This document shows, one piece after another, positions 1 through 6,447 of a DNA stretch of 10,101 nucleotides. Each line of letters begins with the position of its first letter. Position 1 is the stretch's first letter. A model generated the notes under the pieces. That model was not told the origin of the DNA and searched no databases. It saw only the letters and a list, made by a program, of their open reading frames with translations. Both the position numbers and the translations under genes were made by a program. This stretch comes from Lysobacterales bacterium (lineage in GTDB: Bacteria > Pseudomonadota > Gammaproteobacteria > Xanthomonadales > SZUA-36). The stretch covers positions 1-10,101 of the forward strand of contig SHZL01000079.1 of the NCBI GenBank assembly GCA_009692275.1. Direction: 5' to 3'.

Positions 1-435
1 ATCGGCAGAAGCGCCTGCTTTGACAATAACCGCCGAGGCCTGGGCGCCCGCTTCCCAATTGCCGCGCTTGAATTCACCCAGTGCGATGGCATCCTTGAAG
101 AAGATGAACTCAGCATAGGACTGGCCACCGAGTGACAGGCCAATGCTGATCTGGGACAAGGAGGTCGTGCCAACCACCTTGTCACCGGCAATCACCAGGC
201 CATTGCCGTGGGCGCCGCCAATACCAATTGCTCCTTTACCCACTTTCGGGAATACGGCATAGCCGGCGGCATTCTTGAACCAGGCGTCCATTCCGGGATC
301 TTTGGCTTTCATGGCAAGGATGGCAGCCTGTACTTCCAGTTGTTGCTTGTTGTTCGGGTCGGGTTCCCAGGACCAGGCAGTGGACAGGCTCAGGATCAAT
401 GTCAGGGTCAATAGTGAAAACAGGGTCTTACGCAT
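1..435 (-). CDS. SYLF/YSC84-domain lipid-binding protein (3' end outside window)
   Basis: Reading leftward from an ATG at 435, the frame stays open for 145 codons to the window edge, so the C-terminus is missing. Residues 1-20 form a signal peptide: a basic start (MRKT), a Leu-rich core, then STA before WSWEPD, which suggests export to the periplasm or outer surface. Residues about 55-145 match the SYLF (YSC84) fold: AAGYAVFPKVGKGAIGIGG, then a Gly-rich beta region with GLVIAGDKVVGTTS, ISIGLSLGGQSYAEFIFF and a late AGAQASA. Known SYLF domains bind lipids; the role of bacterial secreted forms is poorly defined. The start is supported by a GGAGAG ribosome-binding site six bases upstream. It follows the AraC-like regulator on the same strand, but two hairpins lie between, so it is probably transcribed separately. 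Family assignment is firm; function is not. Confidence 0.85.
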   Translation of the reverse strand, partial: MRKTLFSLLTLTLILSLSTAWSWEPDPNNKQQLEVQAAILAMKAKDPGMDAWFKNAAGYAVFPKVGKGAIGIGGAHGNGLVIAGDKVVGTTSLSQISIGLSLGGQSYAEFIFFKDAIALGEFKRGNWEAGAQASAVIVKAGASAD

Positions 436-490
436 GGGTCTCTCCGTGAAGTGAAAAATTTGAGGCGATAAGTGTATACCACTCCGTGTT

Positions 491-514
491 AAAGCATTGT
501 TACGACAGTGCTTT
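491..514. other. Ten-bp inverted repeat upstream of the SYLF gene
   Basis: The arms AAAGCATTGT and ACAGTGCTTT pair over ten positions with one G-T wobble around a TACG centre. It sits 56 bases upstream of the SYLF start and 80 bases past the AraC-like stop. It could be a weak intrinsic terminator (only three Ts follow on the minus strand) or an operator for the SYLF promoter. The sequence does not decide between these. Confidence 0.45.
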
Positions 515-544
515 GCTTCAACTGGTTCAGGAATGGGTGAATAA

Positions 545-562
545 AGGCCGGTGAGCCGGCTT
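545..562 (-). terminator. Probable terminator of the AraC-family gene
   Basis: On the minus strand a GC-rich hairpin (GCCGG, loop CTCA, CCGGC) is followed by CTTTATT, about 35 bases past the TAA stop of the regulator gene. The stem is short and the U-tract is interrupted, so strength is uncertain. Confidence 0.5.
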
Positions 563-594
563 GGGAGCAAATGAGCCCGGTCCGCAGCGGGTCG

Positions 595-1590
595 TTATCG
601 CGCAGCAACCCCGCGCGCGGCCGAAGGCGCCTTCCCGGTCCAGCCTTTGTAGGCCCTGGAAAAAGAGCTGACTTCAGAAAACCCCAGCATGAAAGACATC
701 TCTGTCAAAGTAATGCTGCGATCCTTGATGTACTGTTCAGCCAACTCCTGCCGAACTTCATTCAGCAAGAATTTGAACGACGTAGTTTCTTTGTGCAATT
801 TGCGGTGCAGGTTTCTTGCGGTCATGTGCAGCGCATCGGCAATGCCCATCTCGCTGACGCCACCCGAGGATAAGCCATCGAGGACGGCAGCCTTTACCCG
901 GTTCACGATGTCCGTCTTGGCGGCATGGGCAAGGTACTTGACCACCACATGCTCGTTCAGCCTGGCCAGTTCTTCATTCGAGCCCGTCAGTCGCTGGCTG
1001 GCGACTTCCAGCGGAATCAGCAGGGTGGTAGCTGCAGCTCCAAACTCAAGCGGACAACGGAACAGGCTGTAATAATAACCCGTGTCCGCCGGCTCAGCAT
1101 GGGTAAAGCGCAGCAGTGATGGCTGGAACTGGTTCCCGGCAATAGCGCGGCAGCACTTGGTGGCAATGGACAATTGCATGTCTTCGCGGACGGAGGCGTG
1201 TTGGGATGGGCGGTGTGCGTCAAACGTGACCACGAGCTTATCGCCTTCATCCGCCAGTGTTACGGTCAGGCGGTCATTGATCATGCGCGCATAGCGATTC
1301 ATTCGGGTAAAGGCTGTGCGGATGCTGGTGCTGGCCAGCCAGGCGAATCCCAGGGCCCCAAGGTAGGCCGGACGGAAGTACTCCTCGGCATGCAAGCCAA
1401 ACAAGGGGTCTCCCGAAAGCTCAATGGCGCGGTCAAACAGCCGTTCAAAATTTTCGCCTGCCACCCTGGCGCCAGAATCGAAGATCGATTCGGGATTGAT
1501 TCCCGCTTCTTTGAACAGCGCAGCGGGTTCCAGCCCATAGCTCTCAATTTGTTTCCAGAGTGATGCAGCTAGCGGTGCAAACAGTGACAT
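595..1590 (-). CDS. AraC/XylS-family transcriptional regulator
   Basis: This 331-residue protein has the usual length and two-part layout of OruR-like AraC regulators. Residues about 15-205 match the ligand-sensing N-terminal domain found in this group (arabinose-binding-domain type, Pfam AraC_binding_N family), with the typical GDPLFGLHAEEYFRPAYLGALG stretch split near residues 60-81. Residues about 245-328 hold two helix-turn-helix units: ADALHMTARNLHRKLHKE (251-268) and ITLTEMSFMLGFSEVSSFSR (293-312), ending in the family's GKAP. The frame stays open upstream to 1971, but that part is Arg/Ser-rich, lacks homology and lies opposite a likely real gene, so the ATG at 1590 is chosen; its ribosome-binding site (GAAGAAACGA) is weak. 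It diverges from the small gene at 1700 and the BKACE gene, which it plausibly controls. The inducer is unknown. Confidence 0.9.
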   Translation of the reverse strand: MSLFAPLAASLWKQIESYGLEPAALFKEAGINPESIFDSGARVAGENFERLFDRAIELSGDPLFGLHAEEYFRPAYLGALGFAWLASTSIRTAFTRMNRYARMINDRLTVTLADEGDKLVVTFDAHRPSQHASVREDMQLSIATKCCRAIAGNQFQPSLLRFTHAEPADTGYYYSLFRCPLEFGAAATTLLIPLEVASQRLTGSNEELARLNEHVVVKYLAHAAKTDIVNRVKAAVLDGLSSGGVSEMGIADALHMTARNLHRKLHKETTSFKFLLNEVRQELAEQYIKDRSITLTEMSFMLGFSEVSSFSRAYKGWTGKAPSAARGVAAR

Positions 1591-1623
1591 TCGTTTCTTC
1601 GCATTGGCCTGGCAGGTCAGGGC

Positions 1624-1653
1624 ATTCTCACTGAGACCGGCCAATACAGTCAA
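1624..1653 (-). promoter_or_regulatory. Predicted sigma-70 promoter for the AraC-family gene
   Basis: On the minus strand TTGACT (1653-1648) and GAGAAT (1629-1624) are separated by 18 bases, placing a transcript start about 27 bases before the ATG at 1590. The -35 is good (5 of 6), the -10 moderate (4 of 6). Confidence 0.45.
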
Positions 1654-1658
1654 ATATC

Positions 1659-1673
1659 TGTCCGGAACGGACA
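1659..1673. promoter_or_regulatory. Perfect inverted repeat, candidate operator
   Basis: TGTCCG-GAA-CGGACA is a perfect 6-3-6 inverted repeat in the 109-bp divergent region between the AraC-like gene and the small gene at 1700. It lies just upstream of the predicted -35 of the regulator gene and about 27 bases before the small gene's start. Its position suits a regulator site. AraC proteins usually bind direct repeats, so another dimeric repressor is also possible. Confidence 0.45.
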
Positions 1674-1699
1674 AGCTGCATTGCCAGGAGCGCTCTAAC

Positions 1700-1975
1700 A
1701 TGCGGCTCACCAGCGAACAGGTCTTCAGCGGGAAAGCAGGAATGTCAGCACGGGTCATTAGAATTGACAGCAGCGAGTTTCCGGACCGTAGCGCCCGGGC
1801 GGGCCTCGATCCGTCATTCTTGCAAGCGGAAATTGATTTCTGGCGCAGTCTGATCGAAGCACAGCGTGAACCCGTGCGATCACGTGAATCCACCGAGCGC
1901 ATGCAGCAGGCCCTGGCCCTGGCTGAATACCGGCTCGCGGCGCTGTCATCGAACCGGTACACTGTAGTCACATGA
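1700..1975 (+). CDS. Small hypothetical protein (91 aa), helical
   Basis: No family is recognised. The ATG at 1700 is preceded by a strong AGGAG nine bases upstream, and the codons carry mostly G or C at third positions, which supports a real gene rather than an antisense shadow of the regulator's frame. An upstream in-frame start at 1604 is less likely because it lacks such a site and would run through the putative operator. Residues about 39-82 look like two charged amphipathic helices (FLQAEIDFWRSLIEAQ, then ERMQQALALAEYRLAAL), with no signal peptide, membrane segment or cysteines. The stop lies 59 bases before the BKACE start on the same strand, so the two may be co-transcribed under control of the divergent AraC-family gene. 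A small cytoplasmic helical protein is all that can be said. Confidence 0.6.
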   Translation: MRLTSEQVFSGKAGMSARVIRIDSSEFPDRSARAGLDPSFLQAEIDFWRSLIEAQREPVRSRESTERMQQALALAEYRLAALSSNRYTVVT

Positions 1976-2034
1976 TTTCGTTTCCCGGGTAGTTTCTCTG
2001 ATACTTTCCTGGGCGGGTATCTAAAAGGTCAGGC

Positions 2035-2964
2035 ATGGCACGAAAGGTCATCATCACCTGCGCGGTAACCGGCTCCATCCACACGCCCAGCATGAGCCCT
2101 TATTTGCCGGTCACGCCGGCGGAGATCGCCGAGGCTTCCATTGCGGCAGCCAGGGCCGGTGCCGCCATCATTCACTTGCATGCGCGCCATCCGCAGACCG
2201 GCCAACCCAGTGCCGATCCCGATCATTTCATGCAATTCCTGCCACGCATCAAGGCGGAATGCGATGCTGTCATCAATATCTCGACCGGGGGCAGTTCGCT
2301 GATGTCCCTGGATGAACGTTTGGCGCCGGCGCGGCTGGCGCGGCCGGAAATGTGCTCATTGAACATGGGCACCATGAACTTTGGCATTTTCCCTTTGCAG
2401 GAACGCTACAGCGAGTGGCAACACGCGTGGGAACCCAAGCTGCTGGACGCGACTCGCCGGGTGCCGTTCAAGAATTCCTTTGAAGACATCGAGATGATTC
2501 TCGATGACCTCGGCACGGACAAGGGCGCCCGCTTTGAATTCGAATGTTATGACCTGGGCCAGATCGAAACATTGGCGTATTACCTGCGCAAAGGTCGCGT
2601 CAAGCCGCCGCTTTATGTGCAGTTTGTGATGGGGGTACTGGGTGGGGTGGGTACGTCCCCGGAAAACCTTGCGGCCATGAAGGCCTGTGCCGACCGCTTG
2701 CTCGGTGATCAATACGAGTTCTCAGTGCTGGCTGCGGGTGCCCTGCAGATGAGGTTGGCAACCATGGGCGCGGTGCTTGGCGGCAACGTGCGTGTCGGCT
2801 TGGAAGACAGCCTGACCATAGGGCCACAGAAGTTGGCGCGCAGCAATGCCGAGCAGGTGAGCAAAATTCGACTCCTCCTGGAAACGCTCAACTTTGAGAT
2901 CGCCACGGCCGACGAGGCGCGCGAACGACTGCAAACCAAGGGTAAAGAGCAGCAAAACTTTTAG
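2035..2964 (+). CDS. BKACE-family beta-keto acid cleavage enzyme (DUF849/Kce-like)
   Basis: This 309-residue TIM-barrel protein belongs to the beta-keto acid cleavage enzymes, which condense a beta-keto acid with acetyl-CoA and split it to an acetoacetate-type product and a new CoA ester. The Zn site is visible as His47 and His49 in IIHLHAR plus Glu257 in VGLEDSL. By alignment from memory with the lysine-fermentation enzyme Kce, Arg253 and Asp258 match its catalytic Arg226 and Asp231, and Ser83/Thr84 lie in the conserved ISTGG loop. Length is normal. An AAAAGG site precedes the ATG. The substrate cannot be read from sequence: the family acts on 3-keto-5-aminohexanoate, dehydrocarnitine and other keto acids. 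The absence of lysine-fermentation genes nearby and the divergent AraC-family regulator suggest inducible catabolism of some other keto acid. Confidence 0.92.
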   Translation: MARKVIITCAVTGSIHTPSMSPYLPVTPAEIAEASIAAARAGAAIIHLHARHPQTGQPSADPDHFMQFLPRIKAECDAVINISTGGSSLMSLDERLAPARLARPEMCSLNMGTMNFGIFPLQERYSEWQHAWEPKLLDATRRVPFKNSFEDIEMILDDLGTDKGARFEFECYDLGQIETLAYYLRKGRVKPPLYVQFVMGVLGGVGTSPENLAAMKACADRLLGDQYEFSVLAAGALQMRLATMGAVLGGNVRVGLEDSLTIGPQKLARSNAEQVSKIRLLLETLNFEIATADEARERLQTKGKEQQNF

Positions 2965-3008
2965 ACCCCCAGGGCGCAGTCTCTCCGCAGACCTGGATGG
3001 GACTACAG

Positions 3009-3098
3009 TCAGAGTACGACTTGCGTATCGCGCAGCGCGCCATCGGTGCTGAAATTGAACGGCGCGTTCAAAGGCACGCTGCGTAAATGGCCATTTAA
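3009..3098 (-). pseudogene. Possible C-terminal gene remnant
   Basis: On the minus strand an open stretch ending in TGA at 3009-3011 encodes protein-like sequence including RSVPLNAPFNFSTDGAL and ending in DTQVVL. It has no start codon or ribosome-binding site of its own and would have to run through the terminator just upstream. It could be the tail of a decayed gene or chance. No family is recognised. Confidence 0.25.
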
Positions 3099-3131
3099 AC
3101 AAAAACAGGAACCCGGTACTTCTGCCAGGTT
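3091..3131 (-). repeat. 41-bp repeat, copy A
   Basis: This stretch is related to 6232-6272 in the same orientation. Fifteen bases (ACAAAAACAGGAACC, 3099-3113) are identical and about three quarters of the rest aligns. The two copies bracket the deacetylase/acyltransferase/sulfotransferase genes. In both places the repeat forms the end of a minus-strand intrinsic terminator. Confidence 0.6.
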
Positions 3132-3135
3132 TCCT
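3098..3135 (-). terminator. Intrinsic terminator after the acyltransferase gene
   Basis: The minus-strand RNA folds GGAAACCTGG (3134-3125) on CCGGGTTCC (3116-3108), with one bulged A, one G-U pair and an eight-base loop, followed by TGTTTTTGTTT. It begins about 53 bases past the acyltransferase stop and would end the deacetylase-acyltransferase transcript. Confidence 0.75.
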
Positions 3136-3187
3136 CCGTTAACTAACCACAGCAGCAGTTAAAGCCGCCCGGGGCCCGGGGTGTTTG

Positions 3188-4270
3188 TCAGGCTAGCTTA
3201 AGCAAATGTTTGAACATCTTGTGCAAGCGTTTCTCCAGCACGAGGTAATGCAACAGGCTGATTGCGAAGATCAGCACCACCAGCATTGAATATCCAAACA
3301 GGCCGACAATGCCACTAAAACCAGCCAGCCACGTGCCCAAACCCAGGTGACAGGCCAGGCTCAAGATCAACACGTGACTAAGATAGATGGTATAGGATGA
3401 CCCACCCGCCAGGATGCTGAACCGGCGATTTGCGCAGTGGCCATCGATTTCCGTGGCCACGGCTCCGGCCACCAACAGCAAGGAAGGAATCCCAAACACA
3501 ATCACCCTGGGGAATATGTAATAACCCTGCTCGATCAAACCGGAATACACCAGATTATTAATAAAGCCGCCCGCACAAAACAGAACAACACCGGCAAGTG
3601 AGCACAGCACGGGCATGGGCAGGCGGTTTTTATCCAGCCACTGGGCCAGCAACGCCCCGGACAGGAATTCGAGCAAGAGCGGCGAAGACAGGAATCGCTG
3701 GTAGAACGGGTATTCATAAATTCGCTCCGGGCTGAACCCGGACATAACAAAGTACTTATAGCCGTTGTAGGCCAGAAGCAAAGATGCCAGCAACATCAGC
3801 ACACGGGTTCTTATGCCCGTGGGCGTGAGGGCAACCAGTAAGGCAAACGCCAGGTAGAAATACATTTCGAAAGAAAGCGTCCAGGTGACTTCCAGCAACA
3901 CCAGTTGCAAGGGTTGCGGCCAAAGTAAAAACGATTTCAACAGATGGGATTCAGCCACGTGTTCGGGCCGGGTCAAGCTGAATACCAGCCAAGCAGCAAA
4001 GAAAAAAGGCCAGTAGCCCGAAAACACACGTGCGATTCGACGACGCATGAACTGCTGGCCGTGGTCCAACCCGGCACTATCCCGGGTGGTATAGACCATG
4101 ATGTAACCACTGATCACAAAAAAGATGTCAACGCCCGCAAATCCGATTATTTCAAACAGTCCAAACAATTGCTTTGAAATGACTGACGTTTCAGGAATAC
4201 GCACGGATGCGTGGTAAGCCACCACCAACATCGCAGCGATGAAGCGCAGCATTTGGACATTAATAAACAT
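3188..4270 (-). CDS. Membrane acyltransferase, acyltransferase-3 (OafA-like) family
   Basis: This 360-residue integral membrane protein is expected to transfer an acyl group, often acetyl, to a sugar of a surface glycan across the inner membrane. The family's R-x10-H motif is present (Arg9, His20 in MLRFIAAMLVVAYH), followed by GVDIFFVISGYIM (46-58), the basic RRRIARVFSGYW loop (76-87), TWTLSFEMYFY around Glu134 and a late SYTIYLSH. About ten hydrophobic segments span the protein and there is no C-terminal SGNH domain, so it is the short form. The ATG at 4270 overlaps the deacetylase stop by one base (TAATG), indicating translational coupling; no strong ribosome-binding site is seen. A longer start at 4327 would overlap the deacetylase by 58 bases and adds non-conserved residues. 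Acceptor and acyl donor are unknown. Confidence 0.9.
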   Translation of the reverse strand: MFINVQMLRFIAAMLVVAYHASVRIPETSVISKQLFGLFEIIGFAGVDIFFVISGYIMVYTTRDSAGLDHGQQFMRRRIARVFSGYWPFFFAAWLVFSLTRPEHVAESHLLKSFLLWPQPLQLVLLEVTWTLSFEMYFYLAFALLVALTPTGIRTRVLMLLASLLLAYNGYKYFVMSGFSPERIYEYPFYQRFLSSPLLLEFLSGALLAQWLDKNRLPMPVLCSLAGVVLFCAGGFINNLVYSGLIEQGYYIFPRVIVFGIPSLLLVAGAVATEIDGHCANRRFSILAGGSSYTIYLSHVLILSLACHLGLGTWLAGFSGIVGLFGYSMLVVLIFAISLLHYLVLEKRLHKMFKHLLKLA

Positions 4271-5169
4271 TACTGAGCAGAAAATGCCCTGTTCAGCAGT
4301 GCGTCCAACTCGGAGCATGAGCGCCAATCACGTCCAAATACGAAGCGGGGCAGACGCCAAATATCGTCTGAGCGTCTGAGCGGTCGGGGATCCGTTGAAA
4401 AGGCTGCACGAAAACCATGGCGAGATGAAAATTCAGGAAAATAACACTGTGCGAGGTAGTCACTGCTCTGCCCATAGGGATAAGCGAACAAATCAGGACG
4501 GTGCCCGCTCACAACTGAAGCGATGTAATCAGCCGCTTGCCTGACTTGAATATCACAATCTGCATAACTGGCTACCAGGCTGAAGTCACCCTTGATGTTA
4601 TCGGCCTGGGCAGTTGTCTCTACGTCCGGGTGCACGCGGTCCCAGCTATGGCACTGGATCGACATCAATGAGGATTTTTGCGCTGCGTCCCACCAGTCAT
4701 CACCCCACCAGCCCCGCCCAATCAAGCCATTTCGGTCGAGCTGTTCGCGGGCACCCGGGGAACTAATGACGAAACTGGTGGCATGCAGTCCCGGCTGTGC
4801 TTCAGGGCCCACTTCGGACTGGAAATCCCTGAGGATGTTGAACAGGCTTCTTTGCTGCCCACAGGTCGGGTGTGTAAGGTCGTGATAATCAAACCAGGAG
4901 CCGTCATCGAAAGTGATCGCCAGGCACTTCGCGGACTTCATGTTTTCGACAATTCCCTGGTGTCGATCTACAATCTCCGACAATGAAACGATTTGGTATC
5001 CCAAACGGTTTATTTCCCGTAGATCAGCAGCCAGTCCAAGGTGATCGTTTTCCTCATAACGGTTGGTCAGAATATTGACGCCGTGATATGTCAGAATGGG
5101 GACAGGCAATTTTCCACGCTCCAGGCATTCTGGGAGAGGTATTGTGCCGTAAATAGCCCTGAACGTCAT
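4270..5169 (-). CDS. Polysaccharide deacetylase-like protein (NodB fold)
   Basis: This 299-residue protein carries NodB-homology motifs in order: PILTYHGV (24-31), the catalytic ITFDDG (85-90, Asp88 and Asp89), HATSFVIS (129-136), CHSWDRVHP (173-181) and FAYPYG (228-233). The family removes N- or O-acetyl groups from sugars using a metal bound by Asp and two His. The usual H-x3-H of motif 2 is changed here: His174 has Arg at +4 (178) and the next His at 180, so the metal site may be shifted or impaired. No signal peptide or membrane segment is visible, so it is probably cytoplasmic, or exported by other means. It is coupled to the acyltransferase downstream and starts 46 bases from the divergent sulfotransferase. 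The ATG at 5169 has no strong ribosome-binding site. Confidence 0.87.
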   Translation of the reverse strand: MTFRAIYGTIPLPECLERGKLPVPILTYHGVNILTNRYEENDHLGLAADLREINRLGYQIVSLSEIVDRHQGIVENMKSAKCLAITFDDGSWFDYHDLTHPTCGQQRSLFNILRDFQSEVGPEAQPGLHATSFVISSPGAREQLDRNGLIGRGWWGDDWWDAAQKSSLMSIQCHSWDRVHPDVETTAQADNIKGDFSLVASYADCDIQVRQAADYIASVVSGHRPDLFAYPYGQSSDYLAQCYFPEFSSRHGFRAAFSTDPRPLRRSDDIWRLPRFVFGRDWRSCSELDALLNRAFSAQ

Positions 5170-5197
5170 TTGAGCCTGGCGTCGTGGTTTCTATAAG
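5170..5197 (+). promoter_or_regulatory. Predicted promoter for the sulfotransferase gene
   Basis: TTGAGC (5170-5175) and TATAAG (5192-5197) are spaced by 16 bases, giving a transcript start about 12 bases before the ATG at 5216. The divergent gap is only 46 bases, so the deacetylase promoter probably lies inside the sulfotransferase gene. Confidence 0.45.
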
Positions 5198-5215
5198 CAG
5201 CGAGACCTTTTTCCG

Positions 5216-6073
5216 ATGCCAGCAAGAATGCCCAATTTCCTGATTATCGGTGCGCAGAAATGCGGGACGAGTTGGCTGCATAGGCACCTGTCCGCGCACC
5301 CTGATGTATTCCTGCCGGTTAACAAGGACCTGGAATTTTTTTCCTACGTGCCATATCCGCAACCAGGCGATATCGATGCTTACCTCGAGCATTTTCAGGA
5401 AGCCGGTCCTGCGCAAGCTGTCGGCGAAGCGACGGCCAGTTATTTCTGGAGCCACAGCACTTCACCATGGTGCGAGATGCCAGAAGGCTTTCAAACCAAT
5501 ATTCCCAAGGCAGTTAGACACTACCTTGGTACGGAACTGAAACTGATCGTGGTTTTGCGTCACCCTGCCAGGCGCGCCATCTCGGCCTACCTCCACTACC
5601 TGAATACAGGTGAGCTGGCGCCAACGGCCACCTTCGAAGAGAGCATGAAATACGTCGGCACCATCGACATGGGCTTTTACGCGCGGCACCTTGCAGCCTG
5701 GCTTGAAGTTTTTGACTTGTCACAAATCAAGGTATTGACCCTGGAAAATGATATCAGGGAGCGGCCCGCGTTCGCCCTGTCACAACTTTGCGAATTCCTT
5801 GGTGTCCGGAAATACCCCAGCGAAATTTCCACGCTCGAACAGGTGGACTATCCCGGTATTCCAAAACATAACAACTGCAGGGGTGTATTTGCCGACATCG
5901 GGAAACTGAGACCGCAATACAGGCTTGAGAACCCGCCTTCCCAGGATGAATATATACAAATCCTGACGCCTGGCCAGTGGCAGGAACTGGAATCAATCTA
6001 CCAGGCGGATGTGGCGCAGCTGGATTCACTGCTCGGCACCCATTTATTGGGAGACTGGGGATTTTTGCATTGA
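5216..6073 (+). CDS. PAPS-dependent sulfotransferase
   Basis: This 285-residue protein matches the Sulfotransfer_1 group related to heparan sulfate sulfotransferases, which move sulfate from PAPS to a sugar hydroxyl or amine. The 5'-phosphosulfate loop is IIGAQKCGTSWL (10-21, Lys15), Glu71 in VGEATASY may be the catalytic base, and the 3'-phosphate site is VVLRHPARRAISAY (112-125, Arg115 and Ser123). MGFYARHLAAWL and VLTLEND follow as in the family. There is no signal peptide, so it should act in the cytoplasm, where PAPS is made, on a lipid-linked or nucleotide-linked glycan or another small acceptor. A second in-frame ATG at 5228 is possible; neither has a strong ribosome-binding site. Its divergent neighbours, deacetylase and acyltransferase, suggest a glycan acceptor, but this is inference. 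Confidence 0.92.
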   Translation: MPARMPNFLIIGAQKCGTSWLHRHLSAHPDVFLPVNKDLEFFSYVPYPQPGDIDAYLEHFQEAGPAQAVGEATASYFWSHSTSPWCEMPEGFQTNIPKAVRHYLGTELKLIVVLRHPARRAISAYLHYLNTGELAPTATFEESMKYVGTIDMGFYARHLAAWLEVFDLSQIKVLTLENDIRERPAFALSQLCEFLGVRKYPSEISTLEQVDYPGIPKHNNCRGVFADIGKLRPQYRLENPPSQDEYIQILTPGQWQELESIYQADVAQLDSLLGTHLLGDWGFLH

Positions 6074-6231
6074 CGAGCAAGAAGCCCGCCAGGGGGCCCG
6101 GAACTGGAAGCTAATTACTCACCGCTGCGTCCACGAAACGCTGCCACCTGGGCGGGGTATCGGTTGCGGCTAGCTTGAATTTTTGAGCTTTCCCTTACTT
6201 TCAGGTGTTATCCAGTTTGTTATCCAATTTA

Positions 6232-6272
6232 CATTTCAGACAAAAACAGGAACCGCGATATTCCGCTAAGTT
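6232..6272 (-). repeat. 41-bp repeat, copy B, next to tRNA-Asn
   Basis: Related to 3091-3131 in the same orientation, sharing an identical 15-base core (6240-6254). It lies 20 bases past the tRNA 3' end and supplies part of its terminator. The 6074-6231 stretch before it holds no gene I can support. Confidence 0.6.
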
Positions 6273-6283
6273 CCTGTGTTTGT
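6240..6283 (-). terminator. Terminator of tRNA-Asn, possibly bidirectional
   Basis: Fourteen-base arms ACAAAAACAGGAAC (6240-6253) and GTTCCTGTGTTTGT (6270-6283) pair with one mismatch around a 16-base loop. Minus-strand RNA ends in a TTTTTGT tract ten bases past the tRNA. The opposite strand ends GTGTTTGTTTA, so it may also stop transcripts from the sulfotransferase. Confidence 0.8.
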
Positions 6284-6292
6284 TTACTTATT

Positions 6293-6369
6293 TGGCTCCC
6301 CGGGTCGGATTCGAACCAACGACCTAGTGATTAACAGTCACCCGCTCTAACCGGCTGAGCTACCGGGGA
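6293..6369 (-). tRNA. tRNA-Asn (anticodon GTT)
   Basis: The minus strand folds into a complete cloverleaf of 77 bases. The acceptor stem TCCCCGG pairs with CCGGGGA, followed by discriminator G and an encoded CCA. The D arm is GCTCAGCCGGTTAGAGC, the anticodon stem GGTGA/TCACT encloses the loop CTGTTAA (anticodon GTT), and the T arm contains GGTTCGAATCC. It resembles E. coli tRNA-Asn throughout. It appears to be a single-gene transcript with its own promoter and terminator. Confidence 0.98.
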
Positions 6370-6388
6370 ATAGTTCTTGAGGCGCGGT

Positions 6389-6417
6389 ATTTTGGGTGCT
6401 TTGGGTGGGTGAGTCAA
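6389..6417 (-). promoter_or_regulatory. Promoter of tRNA-Asn
   Basis: On the minus strand TTGACT (6417-6412), a 17-base spacer and CAAAAT (6394-6389) precede the tRNA, with a start expected near 6381. The GC-rich bases after the -10 (ACCGCGCC) resemble the discriminator of growth-rate and ppGpp-controlled stable RNA promoters. Confidence 0.65.
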
Positions 6418-6447
6418 GGACGCTATGCACATCCATGGCGAGGGGGG

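Noticed and set aside
1591..1971. N-terminal extension of the AraC-like gene to a 458-residue protein
   Set aside because: The added 127 residues are Arg/Ser/Cys-rich and unlike the family, which starts near 1590, and they lie opposite a gene with a strong ribosome-binding site.
3168..3180. CCCGG-GGC-CCGGG hairpin as a terminator for the BKACE gene
   Set aside because: The stem is only five pairs, lies about 200 bases past the stop and is followed by a poor U-tract; it may be a chance GC-rich palindrome.
4271..4327. Longer start for the acyltransferase
   Set aside because: It would overlap the deacetylase gene; the TAATG junction at 4272-4268 and the family's usual N-terminus favour the start at 4270.
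6074..6231. Integrase remnant next to tRNA-Asn
   Set aside because: The minus-strand translation gives short frames with early stops and no tyrosine-recombinase residues, so there is nothing to support it.
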